A stretch of DNA of 64,000 nucleotides from Symbiodinium natans. Taxonomy: Eukaryota; Sar; Dinophyceae; Suessiales; Symbiodiniaceae. Each line of letters opens with the position of its first letter. Positions within the stretch are counted from its first letter, which is position 1. Positions 17,183-35,971 of the stretch are shown here, one piece after another. The stretch covers positions 51,001 to 115,000 of the forward strand of contig CAJNDS010000363.1 in the NCBI GenBank assembly GCA_905221605.1, read 5' to 3'. The notes beneath the pieces were generated by a model. That model worked only from the letters and a program-made list of their open reading frames with translations. It did not search any database and was not told the DNA's origin. The position numbers and the translations under genes are program-made.

Positions 17183-18049
17183 CCCTACCAATTCACACCC
17201 TTCCGCGAAGGAGTGTAGTTGTCTTGAGGCTTATTCTGTCCGGAGCAGCCAGTCAGAGCTCTTGAAGACTCCCCGGGGTCACTCGGCTGGTGCACGTGTC
17301 AGAGACAACTGGAAACCGCTATGAATGATGGCAATCAGCGCAATGATGGCAATGCAAGGCGATCCGACATGCAAATCTAAGCGCCAGGAAAACTCGCATT
17401 CGATTTGACTTGATGACTGTGTGGATGTGCAACCACCTGGATCCTAGACTGTCCTAGACCGTAAATTTGGAACCCTAAGCCCTAAAGGGGTGTCTGAGGT
17501 ACATGCTGGCTTCCGATGACCAACGTCGGCTGCTTGGGATCTTGAGCCAGGGCAGAAACTTTATTCCCCAAGTCCCACATATATGGACTCCCAGTACATT
17601 AAAGTCAGTTTTCATGAGTTTCTCTTGTAGAAGTAGTCGCCGAATCGAGAGTTGTAAGCAACCAGGGGCAAGTACCGTTGTTTGGTTGTTATCTTGGGTG
17701 AGGGAGGCATTTGTTTGCTTGGGCCAGCTGTGCGCCGAGGAAGGTCAACAGCGTCAAGCTGAGAGGCCGGATGGGCAAGGTGCAGCGATGTAGTCCTGAA
17801 CCCTTTAGGCGAACATGGGGATTTTCTAAAAAGAAAGATGGTCCTGCGTTCCTACCCTAAGTATGGCAGAATCCCCATGAGGGAACCCCCTCAAAGGGAC
17901 ACTCTTACATTTTACGGGCCCGCCCGGACATGTTCTCAGCAGGCCCTGGTGCGGGCGTTTTCCTGACGATCAGTCGAGCGAACCACTCCTGTCGGCCCAA
18001 CTGTGCCTTCGTCCTCAGTGATGACGCTTGGAAGCCAGAAATCATGCTG

Positions 18050-18148
18050 GGTTTAGGGTTTAGGGTTTAGGGTTTAGGGTTTAGGGTTTAGGACTTAGGG
18101 TTTCGGGTTTAGGGTGCAGGGTTTAGGGCTTATGGTTTAGGGTTTAGG
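18050..18148. repeat. Interstitial TTTAGGG array
   Basis: Seven perfect units, then degenerate ones. Confidence 0.95.
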
Positions 18149-18236
18149 CTCTGCCAGCCCTGGTAAGGATGCCACTTGTGGCTTGGTAGCCATCCAAGAA
18201 ATCAAAGCCGACGAGGACTCCTTGCAATGAGTGGGT

Positions 18237-18345
18237 TCGGGTGTAAGGGGGTGGAAAGTGGAAAGGGGGGGCATCGGGGAGGCATCAGGGGGGTATAGGG
18301 GGGGTGTAGAGGGGGTATAGAGGGGTATAAGGGGGTATAAGGGGC
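18237..18345. repeat. G-rich purine tract
   Basis: Runs such as GGGGGTATAGAGGGG repeated on the + strand; C/T-rich on the other. Confidence 0.8.
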
Positions 18346-18380
18346 ACGCGAGGATTGGGATGTGTGGCCGCGTGAAGGAG

Positions 18381-18784
18381 ATTACGGTCTCCTATATCTC
18401 CGAGAGCAACCTCCTACTCCCTATTCTGCAGAGGCCGTGTGCCGTGTGCTACTATCATTCTTGCTGTCAGCACTACCTGTCGTTATGACATTTCTTGTTA
18501 TTGAAAAAAGGCTGACCTCCTGTGTTCCATTAGGCGGAGCGCGCTTCTTCGCCCCTGGCAGTTCACGTGCGCTTGTCCGCGCTGTGTGGGCGTCGATGAC
18601 ACACGTGGCCTTCGCTGCTCTCTGTGTGGTCGGAACTTTAGGGGATCCAGCTTGTTTTGCTGATGTCAAGGAGTTCTTGAAGTTCGGTCGTTTCTTTGAT
18701 CTCAGAATGCAAATCTTATGGTTCCTGCTGCTCATGCTGCAGCCCAACTTCGTCTCTAGAAATGCCAAAGTCATGCTTCGCGAA
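18381..18784 (+). CDS. Membrane-protein exon, probably 5' part of the 25-32 kb locus
   Basis: Open frame with three likely membrane segments (VCRVLLSFLLSALPVVMTFL; THVAFAALCVVGTL; QILWFLLLMLQPNFV), ending at a canonical GTGAGC donor at 18785. No start codon is present, so it is an internal exon. Assigning it to the same gene as the exons from 24999 is inference from strand and the shared polytopic character. A further possible exon (18844-18930, WTNRTGVPQFGDLGLHSTG) follows. Confidence 0.45.
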
Positions 18785-19104
18785 GTGAGCGTGGCAAGGT
18801 CGTGGAGTACAGTGGGCTTCTGCTGAGTCTGACGAGTGGCAAGCCTGTGGTTCCTGCAAGGGACACATGGACGAACAGGACTGGTGTGCCGCAGTTCGGG
18901 GACCTCGGCCTCCATTCAACTGGCAGCCAGGTCAGAAGTCGCGTAGGCTGTGGACCAGCTGTAGATGATGCTGTCCTGGTTCAGACATTCATCATCATCT
19001 TCTTCCGGTTCTTTGTCGATTTCTTCACTATTATCCTCGTCTGGTTCATCATCGGTCTCACATTCGCTAAATGCTGTGTCATAGTCCATAATAACAGTTT
19101 CTAG

Positions 19105-20160
19105 CTGCTGTATTGTTTGTTGATCTGTGCTTTGTAATTTTCCAGTTTGCCATTCTTAATCTCATTACATGTTGTATGGCTACTTGAGAGAGAGAGCGAG
19201 AGAGCCAGAGAGCGAGAGAGCGAGACAACATGTGTTATCTTGTATTGTCGAGATGTTGGCTGTCTCTTCTAATTTTTCAATCTAATCTTGATTTCATCAC
19301 TATTCATCAGGTTCTTAACATAATGTACAACCACCTAAGGTATATGTAAGACAATTTCACTAGTGGTAATGGTCCTAATCCAAGAACTCTTGTTCTGTGT
19401 TAAGAATGCATTTGTTTATGTAGAACAAGATAAGAATCAAAGCAATGAAGTTTTGAGGTTCCAGAGGCGCTGGAACAAAGTCGCATTCAGAATCTGTGCG
19501 CAGAGAAGCGGCCGACTAGGCTCAAGCCTGGGCCGCTCGCAGTTCCATGTTGCTTGTTCTTTGCGTAATTCATTTGACCCGTGCAGCGCATGCTTTCCGA
19601 CCGGCTGAGAATTCCTTCGCGTATTCCCCTTCGCAGAACCGCCTTGACGCAGATTCGGAGCCACAATGCACCTTCGAAGCCACCCCGACTCTTGGCTTCG
19701 AATGTTTTTGTCATCCACAAACTTTGCGTTCGGCAAATACTGATTATTATTTCTAGAACTGCTTACTGTTATTACTACTATTTGCTATGATGTTTATTAT
19801 CACCATCAGTAGTGTTAGTGTTGTTATGATTACTAGTACTAGTATTAGTACCACCACCACGACAACGACTACTACTACTCTATCTATAGTATGGTGATGG
19901 TGATTGTTATTACTAGTCTTAGTTCTCGTCATTACGGTATTATTGCTTTTGTTTCCATTATCATAATTAGCACCTTTGTTCTTATCCTTATTGTTCAGCA
20001 CCCAACACAGGAGATCATAGTAGTAGAGGCATTGCTGCACACTTTGACGCGCAACACCAGCCACGACAAGGGTTGCCCATGTGACGTGGCCTACCATTGT
20101 TAGTACTGTTAGGAGTAGTAGCACTATTCCCCAAACAGAATCGTTTGGGGTTCTCTCCTC
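19105..20160. other. A/T-rich putative intron
   Basis: (GA)n near 19190-19225 and long ATT/ACT/ACC low-complexity runs at 19745-19990. There is weak coding potential around 19450-19700 in several frames, none supported by splice signals. Confidence 0.5.
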
Positions 20161-20185
20161 AGAAAAAAGGTGGGCCGCAGTGGCT

Positions 20186-21772
20186 GGATGGGTGGGCCGC
20201 GGCAACGGGGCTGGGCTCCCATTGGGCTCCCTTCATGTCTCCTTTCTGGGCTCCTGGGTCGGATGGGTGGGCCGCAGCAACGGGGCTGGGCTCCCATTGT
20301 TCATGTTTCCTTTCTGGGCTCCTGGGTCGGATGGGTGGGCCGCGGCAACGGGGCTAGGCTCCCATTGGGCTCCCTTCATGTTTCCTTTCTGGGCTCCTGG
20401 GTCGGATGGGTGGGCCGCGGCAACGGGGCTGGGCTCCCATTGGGCTCCCTTCATGTTTCCTTTCTGGGCGGGTCGGATGGGTGGGCCGCGGCAACGGGGC
20501 TGGGCTTCCATTGAGCTCCCTTCATGTTTCCTTTCTGGGCTCCTGGGTCGGATGGGTGGGTCGCGGCAAGGGGGCTGGGCTCCCATTGGGCTCCCTTCAT
20601 GTTTCCTTTCTGGGCTCCTGGGTCGGATGGGTGGGCCGCGGCAACGGAGCTGGGCTCCCATTGGGCTCCCTTCATGTTTACTTTGTGGGCGGGTCGGATG
20701 GGTGGGCCGCGGCAACGGGGCTGGGCTTCCATTGAGCTCCCTTCATGTTTCCTTTCTGGGCTCCTTGGTCGGATGGGTGACGGGGCTGGGCTCCCATTGG
20801 GCTCCCTTTATGTTTCCTTTCTAGGCTCCTGGGTCGGATGGGTGGGCCGCGGCAACGGGGCTGGGCTCCCATTGGGCTCCCTTCATGTTTCCTTTCGGAT
20901 GGGTGGGCCGCGGCAACGGGGCCGGGGTTCCATTGGGCTCCCTTCATGTTTCCTTTCTGGGCTCCTTGGTCGGATGGGTGACGGCTCCCATTGGGCTCCC
21001 TTCATGTTTCCTTTCTAGGCTCCTGGGTCGGATGGGTGGGCCGCGTCAACGGGGCTGGACTCCCATTGGGCTCCCTTCATGTTTCCTTTCGGATGGGTGG
21101 GCCACGGCAACGGGGCTGGGCGCCCATTGGGCTCCCTTCATGTTTCCTTTCTGGGCTTCGGGGTCGGATGCGTGGGCCGCGGCAACGGGGCTGGGCTCCC
21201 ATTGGGCTCCCTTCATGTTTTCTTTCTGGCCTCCTGGGTCGGCTCCCTTCACGTTTCCTTCTGGGTGGGATGGGTGGGCCGCGGCAACGGGGCTGGGCTC
21301 GCATTGGTCCCCTTCATGTTTCCTTTCTGGGCTCCTGGGTCGGATGGGTGGGCCGCGGCAACGGGGCTGGGCTTTTATTGGGCTCCCTTCATGTTTCCTT
21401 TCTGGGCTCCTGGGCCGCAGAGTCGGATGGGTGGGCCGCGGCAACACGGCTGGGTTTCTTATTGGATTCCCTTCACATTTTTGCTTCTGGGTCGGATGGG
21501 TGGGCTGGGTCGGATGGGTGGGCCGCGGCGCCGGGCTGCTGGGCTCCCATTGGGCTCCCTTCATGTTTCCTTTCTGGGCTCCTGGGTCGGATGGGTGGGT
21601 GGCGGCAACAGGGCTGGGCTCGCGTTGGGCTCCCTTTGTGCTTTGGATGGGTGGGCGGTAACGGGGCTGGCTCCAGCCCAGAAAGGAAAGATACGGGGCT
21701 GGGCTCCCATTGGGCTCCCTTCATGTTTCCTTTCTTGGCTCCAGGGTCGGATGGGTGGGCCGCGGCAACGGG
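20186..21772. repeat. 75-bp minisatellite, about 24 units
   Basis: Units begin GGATGGGTGGGCCGCGGCAA and pass through GGGCTCCCTTCATGTTTCC to GGGCTCCTGGGTC. Successive starts at 20186, 20261, 20329, 20404, 20475, 20550, 20625 and so on give 75 bp with 71, 68, 65, 61 and 58-bp deletion variants. Because 75 is a multiple of three, several frames on both strands stay open for hundreds of codons (+ frame repeat GSHWAPFMFPFWAPGSDGWA). Variants break the frame, so I treat it as non-coding intron satellite. Confidence 0.93.
21672..21690. other. Micro-inversion inside the 75-bp array
   Basis: CCAGCCCAGAAAGGAAAG is the reverse complement of the unit segment CTTTCCTTTCTGGGCTCC with one change, set in an otherwise direct array. 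Confidence 0.6.
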
Positions 21773-22230
21773 CGCTTTCCGCTTGTGGATTTCACAGACC
21801 AGGCCTATCAGACCTGGTGCCCAGAGGTTCCTGCAAGCAAGTCAGTGGTCAGTCAAAAAAAATCGGGCAACTCTCCCGCCTTTTCAACAGAAGAACCTTG
21901 CGGCACTGGCAGGATTCTTGCCTGTGTATGTGAAGCATCTCTTCGTACGTCGTGTAAGTTATACCTGCAAACAATTCTGGATTGTTTACTCAGAAAAAAC
22001 TCATATAGCTGCAGTGCAGCAGTGTGGCAACAATCCTGACAATCCTGCAACTGAAGGTAGATAGTGTGCCAAAACTTTGTGTTTTTGTACCCAAGAGCTT
22101 TGAGAGCTTTGAAGCCAGCAGAACTGGACTAACCCCTTCAGGCTCTAAGCAAAGCGCGAAGATAACAGAAAATCAGCCTTCAGGCTTCAGGCCAAGCGCG
22201 AAGCCAAAGAGCTTCAATCAGGCTTCAGGT

Positions 22231-24815
22231 GTTGTAACAGTTGCGGGAAAAGTTTTTTTCCGCGTGTGGTGTGTAAAGAAGTAGGCTTTTTGTTTTCCTT
22301 TGTGAAAGCTCATCTGTGCGTTTCCACAGACGTACGCAGCTAGGTATCCTTTCTCGCAATGCGGTAGTGTTGTAACAGTTGCGGGAGAAATGTGCATTTT
22401 TCCCGCGCGTGGTGTGTGCGGCAGCAAGATCCTGTGCAAGAGGCCCTGCGTTCGGTCTGCAGAAAAAATCGTCAACGGTTCCGTGCAAAGAAGGGTTTTT
22501 GTTTCCTTTGTTAACGCTCCTTTGTGCTTTCCACAAGCGTATGCAGCTAGGTATCCTGTCTCGCAATGCGGCAGTGTTGTAACAGTTGCGGGAGAAATGA
22601 GCATTTTTCCCGCGCGTGGTGTGTGCGGCAGCAAGATCCTGTGCAAGAGGCCCTGCGTGCGGTCTGCGGAAAAATTCGTCAACGGTTCCGTGTAAAGAAG
22701 GCTGTTTGTTTCCCTTGTAAACGCTCATTTGTGCTTTTTCCACAAACGTATGCAGCAAGGTATCCTGTCTCGCAATGCGCCAGTGTTGTAACAGTTGCGG
22801 GAGAAATGAGCATTTTTCCCGGGCGTGGTGTGTGCGGCAGCAGGATCCTGTGCAAGAGGCCTTGCGTTCGGTCTGCGGAAAAACTCGTCAACGGTTCCGT
22901 GTAAAGAAGGCCTTTTGTTTCCTTTGTAAAAGCTCATTTTTTTTAGAAACGTATGCAGCTAGGTCGGATCAGCAGCTAGGTATCCTGTCTCGCAACGCGG
23001 CAGTGTTGTAACAGTTGCAGGAGAAATGTGCATTTTTCCCGCGCGTGGTGTGTGCGGCAGCAAGATCCTGTGCAAGAGGCCCTGCGTTCGGTCTGCGGAA
23101 AGAATCGTCAACGGTTCCGTGTAAAGAAGGCTTTTTGTTTCTTTTGTAAACGCTCACATTTGTGCTTTTTCCACAATCGTATGCAGCTAGGTATCCTGTC
23201 TCGCAATGCGGCAGTGTTGTAACAGTTGCGGGAGAAATCAGCATTTTTCCCGCGCGTCTGCGGCAGCAAGATCCTGTGCAAGAGGCCCTGCGTTCGGTCT
23301 GCGGAAAAACTCGTCATCGGTTCCGTTTAAAGAAGTCTTTTTGTTTCCTTTGTAGAAGCTCATTTGTGCTTTTTCCACAAACGTATGCAGCTAGGTATAT
23401 ATCCTGTCCTGGAATGCGGCAGTGTTGTAACAGTTGCGGGAGAAATGAGCATTTTTCCCGCGCGTGGTGTGTGCGGCAACAAAATCCTGTGCAAGAGGCC
23501 CTGCGTCAGGTCTGCGGATAAAATCGCCAAAAGTTCCGTTGCGGCAACAAGATTCTGTGCAGCAGGCCCTTCGTTTCGTGTGCGGGAACAAAATCGCCAG
23601 CGGTTCCGTGTAAAGAAGACCTTTTGTTTGGTCTGTAAAAGCTCATTGTACTTTTTCCACAAACATATGCAACCAAGTATCCTGTCTCGCACTGCGGCAA
23701 TGTTGTAACAGTTGCGACTGGTGCGGGAGAAATGTGATTTTTTCCGCGCGTGGTGGCAGCAAGATCCTGTGCAGGAGGCTCTTCGTTCGGTCTGCGGATA
23801 AAATCGCCAACGGTTCCGTTGCGGCAGCAAGATCCTGTGCAGCAGGCCCTTCGTTTCGTCTGCGCGAACAATCGCCAAGGGTTCCGTGTAAAGAAGGGTT
23901 TTTGTTTGCTTTGTATATAAATGCTCATTTGTGCTTTTTCCACAGACGTATGCAGCCAGGTATCTCGTCTCGCAACACGGCAATGTTGTAACAGTTGCGG
24001 GAGACACGTGCTTTCTTTCGCGCGTCGTGTGTGCGGCAGCAAGATCCTCTGCAGGAGGCCCTTGTGCAGGAGGTTCTTCACTCGGTCTGCGGAACAATCG
24101 TCAATGCTTCCGTGTACAGAGAGCTTGTTCTTTGCCTTATATGCCAACAAATCCCTTCCTGCTTCTTTTGCCAAATATTCGCGGCAAAGTTCCCACTTTT
24201 TCCCGTGCGACAGCCAGCCGAACCGAATACTAAGCTCATTTGCGTTTTTCCACAAGAGTCTGAAGCAAAGGCCGCAATGCGGCAATGTTGTAGCAGTTGC
24301 GGGAAAGTTGTACATTGTTTCCGTGCGTGGTTTGTGCAGCAGCAAGATCCTGTGCAGGAGGAGGCCCTTCGTTCGTTTTGCGAAAAAAATCGTCAACAGT
24401 TCCATGTACACAGAGAGCTTGTTTTTTGCCTTGTAAGCAGACAAATCCCTTCCTGCTTTTTTTGGCCAAATAGTCGCGGCAAAGTTCCGCAGCAAGATCC
24501 TGTGCAGTAGGCCCGTCGTTCGGTCTGCGGAAACAATCGTCAACGGTTCCGTGGAAGGAGGTCTTTTTTTGTGTGCTTTGTAAGCCGACAAGTCCCTTCC
24601 TGTTGTTTTTTGCCAAATATTGGCGGCAAAGTTCCCACTTTTTTCCCGAGCCGAATACGAAGCTGATTTGTGCTTTTTCCACAAACGTCTGCAGCACGGC
24701 CAGGTATCCTGTCTTGCAACGCGGCAATGTTGTAACAATTGCGGGAAAAGTATGTGTTTTTCCCGTGCGTGGTTTGTGCGGCAGCAAGATCCTGTGCAGG
24801 AGGCCCTTCGTTCTG
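22231..24815. repeat. ~208-bp satellite with conserved hairpin
   Basis: Units start GTTGTAACAGTTGCGGGA at 22231, 22369, 22576, 22785, 23005, 23216, 23424, 23702, 23985, 24287 and 24729. Early units are 207-220 bp; later ones grow to ~280-440 bp by internal duplication. Each carries a hairpin, GCGGGAGAAATG / CATTTTTCCCGC in the best copies. Long frames on the minus strand (up to 478 codons) are by-products of the repeat. It lies just upstream of the 24999 exon. Confidence 0.9.
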
Positions 24816-24998
24816 CCGAATGCTTAAACATTTTTCGCAGCATCTGCTGGCGAAGCCAGATTGGGTTCCAACGCATTCCATCTTGAACCGGTATGATTCG
24901 ATGCATTCTGTTTGGGGTCTTCGCTGGTGTAATTTTTTGCAATTACGATGACTACTAGTACTGTTACTTTGGTTCTTGCGATAATTACTACTATTGAG

Positions 24999-32473
<7,475 letters not shown>

Positions 32474-32814
32474 ATGTGAGCAGATGCATCGGTTTGGGCC
32501 AGGGAGGACGGCTACTTGGAGCAAGACTCACATGGCTCCAAAGGTTCCAGAGACTCTCCAGCCTATGGTTCATGAAAAAGGTTCCGCAGATCCATGGGCG
32601 GCGAGTCTGGCTGTGGCGGCAAAGCTGCCACAAGCAGGAGCAAAAAGAGGCGCTTGTTTTGGTAGCAATGATAAAGGTAGTAATCATGCTAGTGATGATA
32701 TGTTGTTCCAACAGGCATTACCAAGTACTTTTATTGGTTTATCTCATACTGTACAGAAGCATGGAACAAACCCGAAGCCCTAAATCCCAAATCCCAAACC
32801 CTAAGCCGCAAGCC

Positions 32815-32945
32815 TTGAGCCCGAGAGTTTTACCACGGACGAGGCTGGCAGCCCAAGCCCAGCCCTTGTCCAGCGCAGGAGATGAGGCGATGTCTCAGCC
32901 GCTGGTGGTTGCGCTACAACGCAGCTCGGCGCCTAAGCCCTTAGA
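32815..32945 (+). CDS. Candidate exon, unknown
   Basis: The frame reads LAAQAQPLSSAGDEAMSQPL then VVALQRSSAPKP, flanked on both sides by degenerate CCCTAAA units. Confidence 0.3.
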
Positions 32946-33086
32946 GCCCCTTAAACCCCACACCCCAAATCCCAAACCCTAAACCCTAAACCCTCAAAGC
33001 TCAGCCAAAGGCTGCCCGAAGCCCTTCAACCCTAAACCGTTTTCTGGGTTTCGAGCCGGCTCCTTCTCTCTGCGAAGCCGCAGGCA

Positions 33087-33155
33087 ATGGCGCCGCTTCA
33101 TGTGGAGGCCCGGAGTGGCCAAACTACGACTATCAACCGTCTGACTTACTTGGGG
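33087..33155 (+). CDS. Candidate first exon, ubiquitin-like start
   Basis: CTTCTCTCTGCGAAGCCGCAG then GCA and ATG 33087: a likely trans-splice acceptor with a 3-nt leader. It reads MAPLHVEARSGQTTTINRL, compatible with the first strands of a ubiquitin-like fold (weak evidence). It ends at a GT inside the family B element. Confidence 0.4.
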
Positions 33156-33265
33156 GTTTCCCAAGATAAGGGGTACCACTAATATACCCCTAGATACTAT
33201 AATCCTTATTATAGGAACCCCAAAAGGCTTTCAAAAAGGGGACCCCTATCTTCGGCAACCCCCAA
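33152..33265. mobile_element. MITE family B, diverged copy
   Basis: GGGGGTTTCCCAAGATAAGG on the left mirrors CCCCTATCTTCGGCAACCCC on the right. It lies from a GT donor to an ATTCAG acceptor and could form the entire intron. Confidence 0.6.
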
Positions 33266-33800
33266 TTCAGGGAACACGCAATGCAAGAAGGGGATGTTCT
33301 TGCACATGCTACAGCCACCCGTGCTTCAGCGTTTCGTACACAGATAAGTATATGGGACATGTATAACATGTATAAGCTCAACCTCCCTGAGCGACCGTAG
33401 TGCTGTAGTGAGGAGAGGGGTGCGGTGGGTGTGCTGCTCATGCTTGCACACATACACATGACGCCCAATGCATGGCTGCGTGCCACAATACTCGACTCGG
33501 GGAACTTGGGCGGGTGGAGGGCGTGGGGATGAGAGTCATCAATGTTCTACACTGAAAGAATCAAGTTGGGACACGAAAACTCAACCAGTGGCTAAACGTT
33601 TCCTGAACCCGTGCTTTCCGAGTCTGTCCTTGTCCAGTTTGCTGTATCGGCGCTTGCCAGTTTCGGAATCTGCTGTTTCCAGCTTCCCAAATCTGCGATT
33701 TTCCCAGCTTCCATAGCAACTACCTCAAATGATTACGATTGGCTTCTGTGCGTTTGTCGATGTTTGCTTATAGACCTCCTGCACATATTGTCCATCGCAG

Positions 33801-33893
33801 GTGATTCTGTTTGAAAGTGGCATACAGCCAGACAGGTGCAGAGAATACCGATTTTTCCAGGGAATTGATGAGCAAGCCAAGGCAGATGACGGG
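33801..33893 (+). CDS. Exon of unknown gene
   Basis: A strong acceptor (CCTGCACATATTGTCCATCGCAG) leads into VILFESGIQPDRCREYRFFQ and GIDEQAKADDG up to GTGCGG. It could continue the gene starting at 33087; that link is inferred. A second open stretch (34001-34115, MEAELAACEFRRGGG) follows. Confidence 0.45.
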
Positions 33894-34225
33894 GTGCGGG
33901 CGTGGGGCCGGGCGGGGTGTGGTGGGGGACGGGGGTGTGGGGAGGTTCGGACTGTACTTAAAAATGCTGAGAAAGGGAAGTGCGCTATGCATGATGTCGC
34001 CACGACCCGCCCACCAGTCTCCGGAATGGAGGCAGAGCTGGCCGCTTGTGAGTTTCGCCGCGGGGGCGGGTGCCCGCCAGAGCGCAAGGATCCTGACTGG
34101 ATGAGTGTGCCTCGGCGTTGAACATGCGATGAGAAGCCCTCAGGCTAAAGCAAGCGCTCAGCTAGCTGTCGGCCGAGAAGGCGTCAAGAAAAGACAGAGA
34201 GCCGCTACACACAGGCATCAGGAAA

Positions 34226-34246
34226 AGCCGAAAAAAGGGGGGGGGG
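34226..34246. repeat. G homopolymer
   Basis: About 19-20 G in a row; the length may be unreliable. Confidence 0.7.
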
Positions 34247-34627
34247 GGGGGGGCGTGCTTTTGCTGAAGCCAGACGGAAGCACTAAACAACAATCAGTCC
34301 CAAGCACGACGTAGAAGAATACCCAACTGAAGTCCAAGACGGACACAAGCCCAGCTCTTCGGACATCCTTTCCTCTGGAAGCCTTGAGAAAGAGCCAAGC
34401 AAGATCATTCCATCCCTGCTCGGAGAAGGCAGGGGTATGGGCTTGGGGCTGAGAGTTTAGGGTTTAGGGTGCGGACGGCTACGGGGCTTACAGGGTGTAA
34501 GAGGCTTACGGGGCGTGCGGAGCTTACGGGGTTCTCGGGCCCAAGGAAGTGGTTTCGCTTCACCGCTCCATGCGTGATTCGCCCGCTCCCGCGCCGGGTC
34601 TGGACGAGACTTGGTGGCACACACTCT

Positions 34628-34890
34628 TGCGGCCAATGAGGAGCTTTCAAAACCTTAATACTACGAACATTGACATTGGTATCTTGATATTAGTCTTCTT
34701 ATTACATATATATATATATACAAATATACATATATATATATCATATATAGTGTATGAATATTTGGCAATAATCTTGCGGCCTATGGATGCCCCGATGTCT
34801 GTTCTGAGGAGCATCTGACTGAGCCTTAGTACCATGAATATTGACCTTGTTATAATTGAGACTAGTCTTCTGATTATTGCTAATATCAAG
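34628..34890. repeat. Diverged tandem duplication with (TA)n
   Basis: CTTGCGGCCAATGAGG...CCTTAATACTACGAACATTGAC (34628-34670) and CTTGCGGCCTATGGATG...CCTTAGTACCATGAATATTGAC (34773-34850) are two copies. A (TA)n tract separates them. No gene seen between 34250 and 34990. Confidence 0.6.
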
Positions 34891-35013
34891 TCGCAGTATC
34901 TAATATGCATGTTATGAATGTTCATGTCAGTGTCATCATTTGCTTGGATCCTCGTTTCCTCTGAAGTGATGGCAGCTTCGGCTTGCCTTGAGCATTCACA
35001 CCGTTGGGTGCAG

Positions 35014-35121
35014 CATCGGAACTGGATTTCCCAACACACTGCTTGCCATGCTGCTTACCGCTGAGACCCACTGGATCGGGTCCAGCGTGGCAGCATTTGC
35101 AGCGGACCCTGGGCAGAGAAA
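35014..35121 (+). CDS. Candidate exon, unknown
   Basis: GTGCAG, then GTGFPNTLLAMLLTAETHWI and GSSVAAFAADPGQR to a GTAAAC donor. It may belong to the following gene, but the phase to 35280 does not fit directly, so an exon may be missing. Confidence 0.4.
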
Positions 35122-35174
35122 GTAAACTTTGTGGAGATACAAGAAGAGCAGGGACATGGGAACCTTCGTGCCGT

Positions 35175-35275
35175 CCTACAACTCTAAACCCCTAACCCTA
35201 AACCCTAAACCCCAAATCCTAAACCCTAAACCCTAAACCCGAAACCCTAAACCCCCCTAAAACCCTAAGCCCCAA
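35175..35275. repeat. Interstitial CCCTAAA array
   Basis: CCCTAAA with CCCCAAA/CCCGAAA variants. It ends CCCCAAACAG, giving the acceptor of the exon at 35280. Confidence 0.93.
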
Positions 35276-35279
35276 ACAG

Positions 35280-35971
35280 AGCAAGCAAAAGCAAAGCGTT
35301 GCTCTGACTGAGGAGGCCCACCTTTGGCGCGGCGAGCTCGAGGAGGCAGTGCTTCGGCTCCGGAAATCGGGCGAGAGATTGGGTTTAGGGTTTAGGTTTA
35401 GGGTTTAGGGTTTAGGGTTTGGGGTTTGGGGTTTAGGGTTTAGGGTTTAGGGTTAGGCCCTCAGAGGAAGCTTGTCTGCATTTGTGGGTCTGCGGTTTGG
35501 GGTTAAGTGTTAGCTGGCGTTGCGGGGCGGTTCTGTTTTCCAGCAAGCTCCCAAAAACAAGAAACTCTAAATCCTAACATCCTAAGCCCAAATTTGTAAA
35601 CCCGAACCCCCATTTCTCGCCCTCCTGCTTTTGCAATGAGGTTGCTGCAGCCACAGCCCGTGCCACTTTTGTAAAGAGGGTGCTGCAAGCGGACACCCTT
35701 GGACTGAAGAAGGTGGAGGCTGGCGCGAAGAAGGTTCAGGGTTTAGGGTTAGGGTTTAGGGTTTAGTGTTTAAGGTTTAGGGCTTAGGGTTTAGGGTAAG
35801 TGGATGTCCGTATACGTGTACATGGACACTTTTAGACTGCACCCCCTAAAAGGCCCAAAGGCCCCCAGAACTCCATCTCTTTTAGTCAAGACCCGGCATG
35901 GCGCCATGCCGCGTCCAAGTCGTTGAAGTGGGAAGATCTGGAATCGACCATCGGGATGCGGGGATTCCAGG
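35280..35971 (+). CDS. Coiled-coil protein with telomere-repeat introns
   Basis: Three exons in phase. 35280-35382 reads ALTEEAHLWRGELEEAVLRL; 35651-35740 reads TARATFVKRVLQADTLGLKK; 35891-35971 reads PAWRHAASKSLKWEDLESTI. Both donors are the GT of GTTTAGGG arrays (35383, 35741), and the first exon's acceptor ends a CCCTAAA array. The product looks like a charged alpha-helical coiled coil; no family is recognised. A short exon at 36337-36381 (ATRELARRMKEEEL, stop) may end it, but its phase does not fit the last donor. Confidence 0.6.
35383..35455. repeat. TTTAGGG array starting an intron
   Basis: The first GT of GTTTAGGG is the proposed donor. Variants TTTGGGG and TTTAGG occur. Confidence 0.93.
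35741..35798. repeat. TTTAGGG array starting an intron
   Basis: GTTTAGGG with TTTAGTG and TTTAAGG variants, immediately after the coding frame. Confidence 0.92.

Noticed and set aside
22231-24815. CRISPR-like direct repeats
   Set aside because: No short constant repeats with variable spacers; whole units are homologous, and the genome is eukaryotic.
23506-24942. 478-codon minus-strand frame
   Set aside because: Made by the ~208-bp satellite; its peptide repeats with the unit and has no domain.
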